From Streptomyces genisteinicus (GTDB lineage Bacteria; Actinomycetota; Actinomycetes; Streptomycetales; Streptomycetaceae): 64,000 bases of DNA. Positions 36,124 to 43,496 of this stretch are shown one piece after another. A model generated the notes under the pieces. It saw nothing but the letters and a program-made list of their open reading frames with translations. It made no database searches and had not been told where the DNA came from. The number at the start of each line of letters is the position of its first letter. Within the stretch, counting starts at the first letter, position 1. A program made the translations under genes and the position numbers. Location: contig NZ_CP060825.1 in assembly GCF_014489615.1 (NCBI RefSeq), positions 3,296,001 through 3,360,000 on the forward strand, written 5' to 3'.

Positions 36124-36474
36124 GTGAACATCAAGAAGATCGCCACCGCCGCCGGTGTCGCCACCGCCGGAGTCGCCCTCTTCGTCGCCACCCAGGGCAG
36201 CGCCCAGGCCGCGCCGGCCGCCCCGGCCGCCCCGGTCGCCGCCGCCCAGGGCGCGCAGCCCGCGCCGCAGGCCCTCGGCTCGCTGCTGGGCAAGGCGGCG
36301 AAGTCCGTCGGCAAGGCCGCCACCAAGGGCGCGCACAAGGCCACCGCCGTCGGCAAGGGCATGGCCGTCGTCGCCAAGAGCAACGCCGACAACATGCTGA
36401 GCCACGGCAGCATCTTCGCCTCTCCGGCGGAGCTGCCCGCGGGCGTCCCGGCCGACACGGTCTTCGACCGCTGA
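36124..36474 (+). CDS. Small secreted Ala/Lys-rich peptide precursor (SdpC position)
   Basis: 116 residues from GTG 36124, with GAGGA 8 bases upstream. Residues 1-29 are a signal peptide (MNIKKIATAAGVATAGVALF; cleavage after SAQA likely). After an Ala/Pro/Gln linker (30-50), residues 51-92 form a predicted amphipathic cationic helix with Lys at 57, 60, 64, 68, 72, 78 and 85 (LGSLLGKAAKSVGKAATKGA). The tail 93-116 is acidic/neutral (ends PADTVFDR). No Cys, so it is not a close SdpC homologue. It is followed after 7 bp by SdpA-like and SdpB-like genes, making it the natural candidate for their substrate. Confidence 0.78.
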   Translation: MNIKKIATAAGVATAGVALFVATQGSAQAAPAAPAAPVAAAQGAQPAPQALGSLLGKAAKSVGKAATKGAHKATAVGKGMAVVAKSNADNMLSHGSIFASPAELPAGVPADTVFDR

Positions 36475-36481
36475 TCGCCGC

Positions 36482-37123
36482 GTGACGACGACACATCGCA
36501 CCACCAGGAGGGCGGCGCTGCTCATCGGCGGCGCCCTCCTGGGCGTTCACATGACCATGGCCGCCCTCTCCCAGGCGCCGCTCAGCCCGGCGAAGCTGGT
36601 CTACGGGGACCGGGTGGCGGCCTATCTGGACCCGTACTTCTCACAGAACTGGCAGCTGTTCGCCCCGACCCCGATGTCCGACGACCGCGGCATCCTCGCC
36701 CGCGCCACCTGCCGCGACGGATCGGTCTCCGGGTACTACGACGTGTCGGCCCAGGCGCTGGAGAAGGTCCGGGGCTCGCGCTTCTTCCCCTCCCGGGACG
36801 TGCGGATCGTCTCCGCCGCCCTCCAGAACGTCACCAGCAGCGAGGAGCTGCTGCGCAGGCTGCGGCAGCAGCAGACCAACGACAAGAAGCCCGTCCTGCC
36901 GCCTCTTCCGTACGAGAAGGTCACGGAGCAGGAGGCGGTGAGGACCCTGGCCCGCTACGCCTACGACCGGATGCCGTCGGCCTGCCCGTCAGGAGCCGAG
37001 AGGATCCAGGTCCGCATGTACGTGCGCGAACTCCCGCCGTGGTCGAAGCGGAACGACCCGACCGCCGAGGACCGGGTCATGGTCAAGGACTTCGACTGGG
37101 TGAAGAGCGAGGAGCTGCGATGA
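36482..37123 (+). CDS. DUF5819 family (SdpA-like) membrane-anchored protein
   Basis: 213 residues from GTG 36482, 7 bp after the peptide gene; no strong ribosome binding site, so coupling is likely. One N-terminal membrane anchor (about 9-30), then an extracytoplasmic domain. The segment YLDPYFSQNWQLFAPTPMSD (47-66) is the DUF5819 hallmark. The Trp/Phe-Pro pattern resembles SdpA of the Bacillus sporulation-delaying toxin system. Its stop overlaps the HTTM gene start (ATGA). Likely works with the HTTM protein on a peptide or membrane substrate; the biochemistry is not known. Confidence 0.82.
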   Translation: MTTTHRTTRRAALLIGGALLGVHMTMAALSQAPLSPAKLVYGDRVAAYLDPYFSQNWQLFAPTPMSDDRGILARATCRDGSVSGYYDVSAQALEKVRGSRFFPSRDVRIVSAALQNVTSSEELLRRLRQQQTNDKKPVLPPLPYEKVTEQEAVRTLARYAYDRMPSACPSGAERIQVRMYVRELPPWSKRNDPTAEDRVMVKDFDWVKSEELR

Positions 37124-38250
37124 AGGGCGTCGTCGCCCGCCTGGACGCCTGGAGCCTCCACCCGGTGGCCGTCACCGGCGTCTCGGGGACCCGGGCGCTG
37201 CTCGGCTTCGTCGGCCTCATGTACTACGTGAGCCAGTACGGGGAACGCCACTACCTCTTCGGACCCGACGGCATCCTGCCCCACGGCGAGTTCCTGGACC
37301 AGCTGACCGGGTTCAGCCTCTACGCGCTCTCCGGGTCGCCCCTCTGGTCCGAGCTCCTCTTCCACGCGGGCATCGCCGCGGCGCTCGCCGTGGTGCTCGG
37401 CGTCGGCGGCCGCCCCGGTCTCGCCGTGCACGGGGTGCTGCTGTGGTCGGTGTACCAGCGGCAGCCGGGCCTGCTCGACGGCGGCGACAACCTCGCCTAC
37501 GTCGTCATCCCGTTCCTGCTGCTGACCCGCTGCTACGGCCGGTTCGCCCTGCCCACCGGTCTCGCCGCCCGCGTCCGCGACCGGCTGCCGGGCGCGGTGC
37601 GCGCGGTGTCCGTGCCGTTCCACAACCTGGGCGTCCTCATGGTCGCCGTCCAGATCTGCCTGGTCTACGTCGTCTCCGGCCTCTACAAGGTCATGGGACA
37701 GGAGTGGCAGGACGGCACCGCGCTCTTCTACGTGATGCGGGTGCCCGAGTTCGAACTGCCCGGCTGGTCGCACCTGGTGTACGAGAGCGACGCCCTGGTG
37801 GTCCTCGGCACCTACGGGACCGTGGCCTTCCTGGTGTACTTCCCGCTCGGTGTGCTGGTCCCGGCGTTGCGCCCCTGGGCGGCTGCGGCCTCCATCGCGT
37901 TCCATCTGTCGATCGCGTTCTTCATGGGGCTGACCGGCTTCGCGCTGACCATGATCGCCTGCGATCTCGTATTCCTCTCCGGAGCGCTCGAACGCGCGGA
38001 GGCCGCCGTCCGTACCCGGGTACGGGCCCGGACCGGAACACCGGCCCCCGGCGCCGGCGCCCCGGCGGATGCGGCCGCTCCGGCAGCGGAACCGGGTCCC
38101 GGGCCCGAGCCGGACCCGGCACCCCAACCGGCACCCCAACCGGCACCGGAACCGGCGCCTCGGTCCGGCCCGGAACCGCGGACCGGCCCGGACACGGAGC
38201 CCCGCCGCGAGAGCGCCGCCGTGCGGGCCGGGGCCGGCGGGGGCGCGTGA
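37120..38250 (+). CDS. HTTM domain (SdpB-like) integral membrane protein
   Basis: 376 residues. The HTTM (horizontally transferred transmembrane) domain is related to vitamin K-dependent gamma-carboxylase and to SdpB. About eight membrane segments occupy residues 20-295. Family-typical stretches are RALLGFVGLMYYVSQYGERH, LYKVMGQEWQDGTALFYVMR and FHLSIAFFMGLTGFALTMIA. The C-terminal ~75 residues are a Pro/Glu/Ala-rich tail with repeats (PAPQPAPQPAPEPAP). ATG 37120 overlaps the DUF5819 stop codon by 4 bp. In Bacillus, SdpAB converts pro-SdpC to the active toxin; an equivalent role here is inference. Confidence 0.87.
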   Translation: MKGVVARLDAWSLHPVAVTGVSGTRALLGFVGLMYYVSQYGERHYLFGPDGILPHGEFLDQLTGFSLYALSGSPLWSELLFHAGIAAALAVVLGVGGRPGLAVHGVLLWSVYQRQPGLLDGGDNLAYVVIPFLLLTRCYGRFALPTGLAARVRDRLPGAVRAVSVPFHNLGVLMVAVQICLVYVVSGLYKVMGQEWQDGTALFYVMRVPEFELPGWSHLVYESDALVVLGTYGTVAFLVYFPLGVLVPALRPWAAAASIAFHLSIAFFMGLTGFALTMIACDLVFLSGALERAEAAVRTRVRARTGTPAPGAGAPADAAAPAAEPGPGPEPDPAPQPAPQPAPEPAPRSGPEPRTGPDTEPRRESAAVRAGAGGGA

Positions 38251-38329
38251 GCCGCCCCGCCCCGGGCGTACGGCCCGGACCGTACGCCCGACCCCGCCCC
38301 GCCCCCCACCTCTGACAGGAGCAAGCCCC

Positions 38330-39178
38330 GTGCGGACACCGACCTGCCTTCTCGGCGGACCCGGCATCGAGGACCGTGTCACCCACGGCCACGATCCCGA
38401 CCGGTTCGTGGAACTCGGTTCGCTCAGCAAGGTCTTCACCGGCACCGTGCTGTCCGGGCTGGCGGACTCCGGCGTGCTCGACCCCGACGCCCCGCTGGAG
38501 GAGACCCTCGCCGAGGCGCCCCGCGGCAGCGGGATCACCCTGCGGCACCTCGCCGCGCACACCTCGGGCCTGCCCCGGCTCCTCCCCGCCCCCACCGGCC
38601 CGCCCGGCGACCCGTACGCGGACTTCACCGAGACCGCCCTGCGGGAGGCCCTGGCGGATCTGGACGCGCTGCGGCAGGCACCGCCCGGCGGCGCGGAGGA
38701 GTACTCGAACCTCGGGTACGCCGTCCTCGGCCTCGCCCTCACCTCGGCCACCGGCCGCGGCTATCAACACCTTGTGGACGAGCACGTGCTGCGCCCCCTG
38801 GATCTGGCCGAGGGCGCGGTCACCGCGCGCCCCGCCGGGGAACTGCGCCTCGTCCCGCGGACGCTGCTCGGACGGCCCAGGCCGCTGTGGGATCTCAGCG
38901 GGGCCATCCTGCCGTCCGGGGGCCTGTGGTCGACGCCGGCGACCATGGCCCGGGTGCTGGTCGGGCTGCTCGTGGAACGCCGGCTCGGCACCCCGGCGAC
39001 CACCTGGCGCCGGGGCGGCGCCACGCTCTGGCACAACGGTGCCACCCGCGACTCCTCCGCCGTGGCGGTCGCACACGACGACGGCAGGTGGCTGCTGCTG
39101 CACCGGCTGGGCGGCTCCCCCGCGAAGACCGACCGCCTCGCGGTCGCGGCGCTCGCCGCCGCACCGGCCCGCGCCTGA
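38330..39178 (+). CDS. Serine hydrolase, class C beta-lactamase family
   Basis: 282 residues from GTG 38330, with AGGAG 9 bases upstream. The three active-site motifs are intact: SLSK (ELGSLSKVFTG, near residue 35), YSN (EEYSNLGYAVLG) and HNG (WHNGATRD). The protein is short and lacks a signal peptide, unlike most family members, which are exported; either it is cytoplasmic or the true start differs. Relatives include D-amino-acid peptidases, esterases and penicillin-binding-like enzymes. The gene is 79 bp after the HTTM gene on the same strand. Confidence 0.87.
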   Translation: MRTPTCLLGGPGIEDRVTHGHDPDRFVELGSLSKVFTGTVLSGLADSGVLDPDAPLEETLAEAPRGSGITLRHLAAHTSGLPRLLPAPTGPPGDPYADFTETALREALADLDALRQAPPGGAEEYSNLGYAVLGLALTSATGRGYQHLVDEHVLRPLDLAEGAVTARPAGELRLVPRTLLGRPRPLWDLSGAILPSGGLWSTPATMARVLVGLLVERRLGTPATTWRRGGATLWHNGATRDSSAVAVAHDDGRWLLLHRLGGSPAKTDRLAVAALAAAPARA

Positions 39179-39378
39179 CCCGGCGTCCGGCAGGGCCACC
39201 GGGCCCGGGCCCCCGGCGTCGACGTCCGTGGACGCCGGGGCCGGGGCCGTGGCCGGCACCCGTGACACCGGCCCACCCCGGACTGGGCCCTCCCCGACCA
39301 CCCCCGGGCAGGGCCCTCCCGGACCGGGTGACCGGCCCCTCCCGGACCGGTCGCCACACCTCCCCAAGGAGTTCCCGC

Positions 39379-40797
39379 ATGACGGACGCCGTCGTCGTCG
39401 GATCGGGGCCGAACGGTCTCGCCGCCGCGCTCACCCTCGCCCGCGCGGGCCTCGCCGTCGAGGTGTTCGAGGCCCACGACCGCATCGGCGGCGGGCTGCG
39501 CACCGAGGCGCTCTTCGACTCGGACGTCGTCCACGACCTCTGCGCCGCCGTCCACCCGATGGCGCCCGTCTCACCGTTCCTGCGCTCGCTCGCGCCGGAG
39601 GAGCACGGCGTCCGCCTGCTGCACTCCCCGGCCGCCTACGCCCACCCGCTGAAGGGGAGACCGGCCGCCGTCGCGTGGCGGGACCTCGGCACCGCCTGCG
39701 CGGAGCTGGGTGCCGACGGGCCGCGCTGGCGACGGCTGATGGAGCCGCTGATCGCCCGCTCGGAGCCGGTGGTCGAGCTGATGCTCTCCGACCAGCGCGG
39801 CCTTCCGCCGCTCGGCGCCCTCGCCGCGCTCGCGCCCCGCCTCCCCGCCCACGCCCTGCGCCTGGGCGGCACCCTGCGCACCGAGGCGGGCCGCGCACTG
39901 CTCGCGGGCGTCGCCGCGCACGGCGTCGGCCGGCTCCCGTCACCGACCACCGCAGCGGTCGCCCTGCTGCTGGGCCACCTCGCCCACAGCACGGGCTGGC
40001 CGGTCCCGCAGGGCGGCTCGGGCGTCCTCGCCACGGTCATGGCCGCACGGCTGGAACGCCTGGGCGGCCGCATCCACACCGGTGTCCGCGTGAACAGCCT
40101 GGGCGAACTCCCCGCCGGCCGGCGCATCACCATGCTGGACGTCTCGCCGCGCGAACTGGCCCGCATCGCGCCGCTGCCCGCCGCCTACCGCCGCGGTCTG
40201 TCCCGCTACCGGTACGGCCCCGGGGCGGCGAAGGCGGACTTCCTCGTCGACGGGCCCATCCCCTGGACGGATCCCCGCATCGCACAGGCCGCGACCGTGC
40301 ACCTGGGAGGCGCGCACGGGCTGCCCGGCGAACTGCGCCGCGCCGAGAACGCCACCGCGCGGGGCCGCCGGGTCGCACGGCCGTACGTCATCCTCGTCGA
40401 CCCGGCGGCGGCCGACCCCTCACGGGCCGTCCGCGGCCGGCGTCCCGTCTGGGCCTACGCCCACGTCCCGAACGGGGACCCGCGCGACCCGCTCCCGATG
40501 CTCCGCGCCGCCGTCGAGACCCACGCACCCGGCTTCACGGACACGATCGTCGCCGAACGCGGCCTCTCAGCCGCCGAGATGGGCGCCTACAACCCCAACT
40601 ACGTCGGCGGCGACATCGGCTGCGGGGCCCTGAGCCTGCGCCAGGTCCTCGCCCGCCCGGTGGCCCGGTGGAACCCGTACCGCACGCCGCTGCCGGGCAC
40701 CTGGCTCTGCTCCGCGGCGACCCCGCCGGGACCGTCCGTCCACGGCATGTGCGGCTACTGGGCGGCGACGGCGGCCCTGCGGGAGGACGGCCGGTGA
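39379..40797 (+). CDS. NAD(P)/FAD-dependent oxidoreductase, phytoene-desaturase-like
   Basis: 472 residues from ATG 39379 behind AAGGAG. The dinucleotide-binding motif GSGPNG (8-13) with EVFEAHDRIGGGLRTEALF is typical of the amine-oxidase/phytoene-desaturase superfamily, and the C-terminal FAD segment is PPGPSVHGMCGYWAA. No membrane segment. The substrate is unknown. It is 200 bp downstream of the serine hydrolase and closes the plus-strand run that begins with the LuxR-type gene; membership in the same unit is uncertain. Confidence 0.9.
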   Translation: MTDAVVVGSGPNGLAAALTLARAGLAVEVFEAHDRIGGGLRTEALFDSDVVHDLCAAVHPMAPVSPFLRSLAPEEHGVRLLHSPAAYAHPLKGRPAAVAWRDLGTACAELGADGPRWRRLMEPLIARSEPVVELMLSDQRGLPPLGALAALAPRLPAHALRLGGTLRTEAGRALLAGVAAHGVGRLPSPTTAAVALLLGHLAHSTGWPVPQGGSGVLATVMAARLERLGGRIHTGVRVNSLGELPAGRRITMLDVSPRELARIAPLPAAYRRGLSRYRYGPGAAKADFLVDGPIPWTDPRIAQAATVHLGGAHGLPGELRRAENATARGRRVARPYVILVDPAAADPSRAVRGRRPVWAYAHVPNGDPRDPLPMLRAAVETHAPGFTDTIVAERGLSAAEMGAYNPNYVGGDIGCGALSLRQVLARPVARWNPYRTPLPGTWLCSAATPPGPSVHGMCGYWAATAALREDGR

Positions 40798-40816
40798 CGG
40801 TCACGAGGCCGTGCGC

Positions 40817-40843
40817 AGCCCCGGCCGTACCCCCGCCGGGGCT
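40817..40843. terminator. Bidirectional hairpin between convergent genes
   Basis: AGCCCCGGC (40817-40825), an eight-to-nine-base loop, then GCCGGGGCT (40835-40843), between the FAD oxidoreductase and the minus-strand methyltransferase stop. Confidence 0.6.
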
Positions 40844-41648
40844 ACGCCTTGCGCCCCACCCCGCTGTACATCGCCACCTCGTCCGGGGCCGTCAGGTCCT
40901 CCGGGTCGGGGCGCCAGCGGTTGCAGGAGACCACGCCCGGGTCCAGCAGCTCCAGGCCGTCGAAGTAGCGGGTCACCTCCTGCGGGGTGCGCTGGGTGAG
41001 GCGGGGTGTGCCGTTCTCGTTCCAGAAGGCCACGGCCGCGTCCACGTCCGGCATCGCGGGGCTGGTGATCGTGTGGGAGAGCACCAGATGGCTGCCGGGC
41101 GCCAGCGGCTCCAGCAGGCGCCGCACCACGGCGCGGGACTCGTCGTCGTCCTCGACGAAGATGACGACGCCCAGCAGCATCAGGGCCACCGGCTCGGCGA
41201 AGTCCAGTGTCGCGGCCGCCTGTTCGAGAATGGCGTCCGGGTCGCGCAGGTCGGCGTCGAGGTAGTCGGTGCGTCCTTCGGGCGTCCCGGTGAGCAGCGC
41301 ACGGGCGTGGACGAGGACGAGCGGGTCGTTGTCGACGTACACGACGCGCGCGTCCGGGGTGATCCGCTGCGCCACCTCGTGGGTGTTGTCGGCGCTCGGC
41401 AGTCCGGTGCCGATGTCGAGGAACTGCCGGATGCCCGCCTCGGCCGCGAGGTGGCGGACCGCCCGTCCGAGGAAGCGCCGGTCGGCGAGGGCGTAGTCGC
41501 CGATCCCCGGGTGCAGCGCACGGATCCGGTCACCTGCCTCCTGGTCGACGGCGTAGTTGTCCTTGCCGCCGGTCCAGTAGTTCCAGATGCGCGCGGTGTG
41601 GGGCCGGGTGGTGTCGATACGGGCCTGGGTCGCTGCGTCGTCGGTCAC
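40842..41648 (-). CDS. SAM-dependent methyltransferase, DUF574 type
   Basis: 268 residues from GTG 41648 (MTDDAATQARIDTTRPHTAR). The SAM-binding motif is FLDIGTGLPSADNTHEVAQ, with acidic loop VVYVDNDPLVLVHA. The N-terminal ARIWNYWTGGKDNYAVDQ is the signature of the DUF574/Methyltransf_19 family, which is strongly expanded in Streptomyces and of unknown substrate. A -10-like TAGAGT lies seven bases upstream of the GTG with no ribosome binding site, so it is probably leaderless; a TTG six codons earlier is an alternative. Confidence 0.91.
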   Translation of the reverse strand: MTDDAATQARIDTTRPHTARIWNYWTGGKDNYAVDQEAGDRIRALHPGIGDYALADRRFLGRAVRHLAAEAGIRQFLDIGTGLPSADNTHEVAQRITPDARVVYVDNDPLVLVHARALLTGTPEGRTDYLDADLRDPDAILEQAAATLDFAEPVALMLLGVVIFVEDDDESRAVVRRLLEPLAPGSHLVLSHTITSPAMPDVDAAVAFWNENGTPRLTQRTPQEVTRYFDGLELLDPGVVSCNRWRPDPEDLTAPDEVAMYSGVGRKA

Positions 41649-41655
41649 GCCGGTG

Positions 41656-41661
41656 ACTCTA
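41656..41661 (-). promoter_or_regulatory. Candidate -10 for leaderless methyltransferase gene
   Basis: TAGAGT on the minus strand (41661-41656), ending seven bases before GTG 41648. No clear -35. Confidence 0.4.
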
Positions 41662-41859
41662 GTCAACGGGTCCGCTGCGCACGGTGGTTGCGGACAAGTC
41701 CGGGCGGGCGGACGCTCACCCCGGGCCCCGGGGCGGTCACGTTCCGCGATACCGAGGATGACGTGAAACAGCCCCTCCGCCGGTCGAGACGCCTTACAGT
41801 TTCCGAGGGAACGGCAAAACCGCCGGTACAGCGCTCACGGCACACCGACCCGGTGGCCG

Positions 41860-41871
41860 TGGTCTGGACCA
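41860..41871 (+). promoter_or_regulatory. DasR-like (dre) operator
   Basis: TGGTCTGGACCA, palindromic except for its central TG, embedded in GTGGTCTGGACCAGTT. It matches most of the DasR consensus ACTGGTCTAGACCAGT. DasR is the GntR-family N-acetylglucosamine sensor of Streptomyces. The site is about 90 bp upstream of the small membrane protein gene and lies in a 311-bp gene-free interval (41649-41959). Confidence 0.6.
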
Positions 41872-41959
41872 GTTGCCACTACTCTGTGTCACGCAGCCAC
41901 AAGGCTGAGGCCAAAACCGCTCCGTCGACCACGGAGCGGCGAGCACCACAGGAGCACCA

Positions 41960-42157
41960 GTGAAGAACTCTGCGATCGTGACCGGCACCCCGGACACGAC
42001 GGGCGCAGCGGACACGGCGGACGCGCAGACCCCGGCGGCCGCCGCCGGCCGCCGGAGCCGCCGCGGCGACGCGGGCGGGACCGTCGCCACGGTGACGTTC
42101 ATCGCCCTGCTGGCCGTCGCCCTCGGCCTCCTCGGCTACATGGTGGTCGGCCGCTGA
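41960..42157 (+). CDS. Small single-pass membrane protein
   Basis: 65 residues from GTG 41960, with GGAGCACCA just upstream. The N-terminal ~40 residues are Ala/Thr/Asp-rich then basic (GRRSRRGDAGG), followed by one membrane helix (TVATVTFIALLAVALGLLGY) and MVVGR. It is followed by a near-ideal terminator. No known family. The upstream DasR-like site hints at control by amino-sugar availability. Confidence 0.68.
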   Translation: MKNSAIVTGTPDTTGAADTADAQTPAAAAGRRSRRGDAGGTVATVTFIALLAVALGLLGYMVVGR

Positions 42158-42180
42158 CATCGGCACGGCACCACCGCCGG

Positions 42181-42218
42181 AAGGGGTGGGCGGTCCCGCT
42201 CGGGACCGCCCACCCCTT
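42181..42218 (+). terminator. Very strong terminator hairpin
   Basis: AAGGGGTGGGCGGTCCC (42181-42197), loop GCTC, then GGGACCGCCCACCCCTT (42202-42218): a perfect 17-bp stem after the small membrane protein gene. Confidence 0.88.
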
Positions 42219-42316
42219 CTCCGTACCGCCACCTCTCTCCGCACCGCCACCCCTGGATCCCGCCGTTACCCGCAGGTAGCGTGCGTCGTGCATCTATCGC
42301 GGGGAGGCGGACGGCC

Positions 42317-43126
42317 ATGACGGCAGCGACGGCAGCACCGGGGACCGAGGCGTTCTACGAACGGCTCGCCGAGAACCGCTTCGCCGCCACGGAGCACACC
42401 CGGGGCCCCTGGGACGCGGCCTCCCAGCACGCGGGCCCGCCCGCCGCCCTGCTCGGCCGGGCCCTGGAGGAACGCCCCGGCGCCCGGACCGACATGCGCG
42501 TCGCCCGCGTCACCTACGAGATCCTGCGCCCCGTCCCGATCGCGCCGCTGGAGGTCACCGTCTCGGTGCTGCGCTCCGGACGCAGCACCGAGGTCGTGGA
42601 GGCCGTCCTCACTCCCGAGGGCGGCGTGCCCGTCATGCACGCCCGGGCGCTGCGCGTCCGCACCACCGAGGCGCCCGGTCCCGCGGTCGCCGAGGGCCCG
42701 CTGCTGCCCGCACCGTCCGAGACCTCCGCCACCCCGTTCTTCGGCGTCGCCTGGGACGTCGGCTACCACACGTCGATGGAGACCCGCTTCGCCGACGGCG
42801 CATGGCGCGAACAGGGTCCGGGGACCTGCTGGATGCGGATGCGGATCCCGCTGATCGCGGGGGACGCGCCCCGGGCCCTGGACCGGGTCCTGGTCGCCGC
42901 CGACTCCGGCAACGGGATCAGCAACGTCCTCGACTTCCGCAGCCACGTCTTCATCAACCCGGACCTGACGGTCCATCTCCACCGCCATCCGCTGGGCGAG
43001 TGGGTGTGCGTCGAGGCGCGGACGAGCGTGGACGAGGCGGGCATCGGCCTCGCCGACGCACGGCTCCACGACGAGAAGGGACCCATCGGCCGCAGCGCCC
43101 AGAGCCTCTTCGTCGGCCCGCGCTGA
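42317..43126 (+). CDS. Acyl-CoA thioesterase-like protein
   Basis: 269 residues from ATG 42317, with GGGGAGG upstream. Two hot-dog folds in tandem, as in TesB/Acyl-CoA_thio_2 family enzymes: the first begins TRGPWDAASQHAGPPAALLG, with the second covering RFADGAWREQGPGTCWMRMR to VCVEARTSVDEAGIGLADAR. These hydrolyse acyl-CoA esters. No partner genes indicate the pathway. Confidence 0.88.
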   Translation: MTAATAAPGTEAFYERLAENRFAATEHTRGPWDAASQHAGPPAALLGRALEERPGARTDMRVARVTYEILRPVPIAPLEVTVSVLRSGRSTEVVEAVLTPEGGVPVMHARALRVRTTEAPGPAVAEGPLLPAPSETSATPFFGVAWDVGYHTSMETRFADGAWREQGPGTCWMRMRIPLIAGDAPRALDRVLVAADSGNGISNVLDFRSHVFINPDLTVHLHRHPLGEWVCVEARTSVDEAGIGLADARLHDEKGPIGRSAQSLFVGPR

Positions 43127-43496
43127 CGTCCGCCGACCGCCCGGGGACCGACGGCCTCCCGGGGGCCCGGCGGCCCCCTGTCCTGCCGGCTCGCCTGCCG
43201 GCTCTCCTACCGGCATGGACGGGACAAGCACCCCTGCCCGGGGCCCGTCCCGTCCCTGCCTGCTCGCGAGGCCCTTGCCCGACCTGCCCCGACGCGGACC
43301 CAGAGTCATCCGCGGCCGCGCCGGCAGTCGCCTGCCGGGGGGCACACCCGTCTGTCGCCACGGTGCGGGAAAAGGTTGCCGCGAAGTGACAAATTTTCTG
43401 CGGCACTTGATCGGCGACTGCTCGGCGCCCGACAGGCGTCCACGGGCGACGGGCCCCGAGCCGCCCCACGGGATCCCCGGACGGCGTGGCGCCCGC
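43127..43496. other. Intergenic, no gene seen
   Basis: 370 bp between convergent genes. The stretch around 43365-43410 is unusually A+T-rich for the region (GGTTGCCGCGAAGTGACAAA), but no start-stop pair with good signals was found. Confidence 0.5.

Noticed and set aside
38376..41963. 1195-codon open frame on the plus strand
   Set aside because: Covers parts of three real genes in another frame and one on the opposite strand; composition is Arg/Pro-rich noise.
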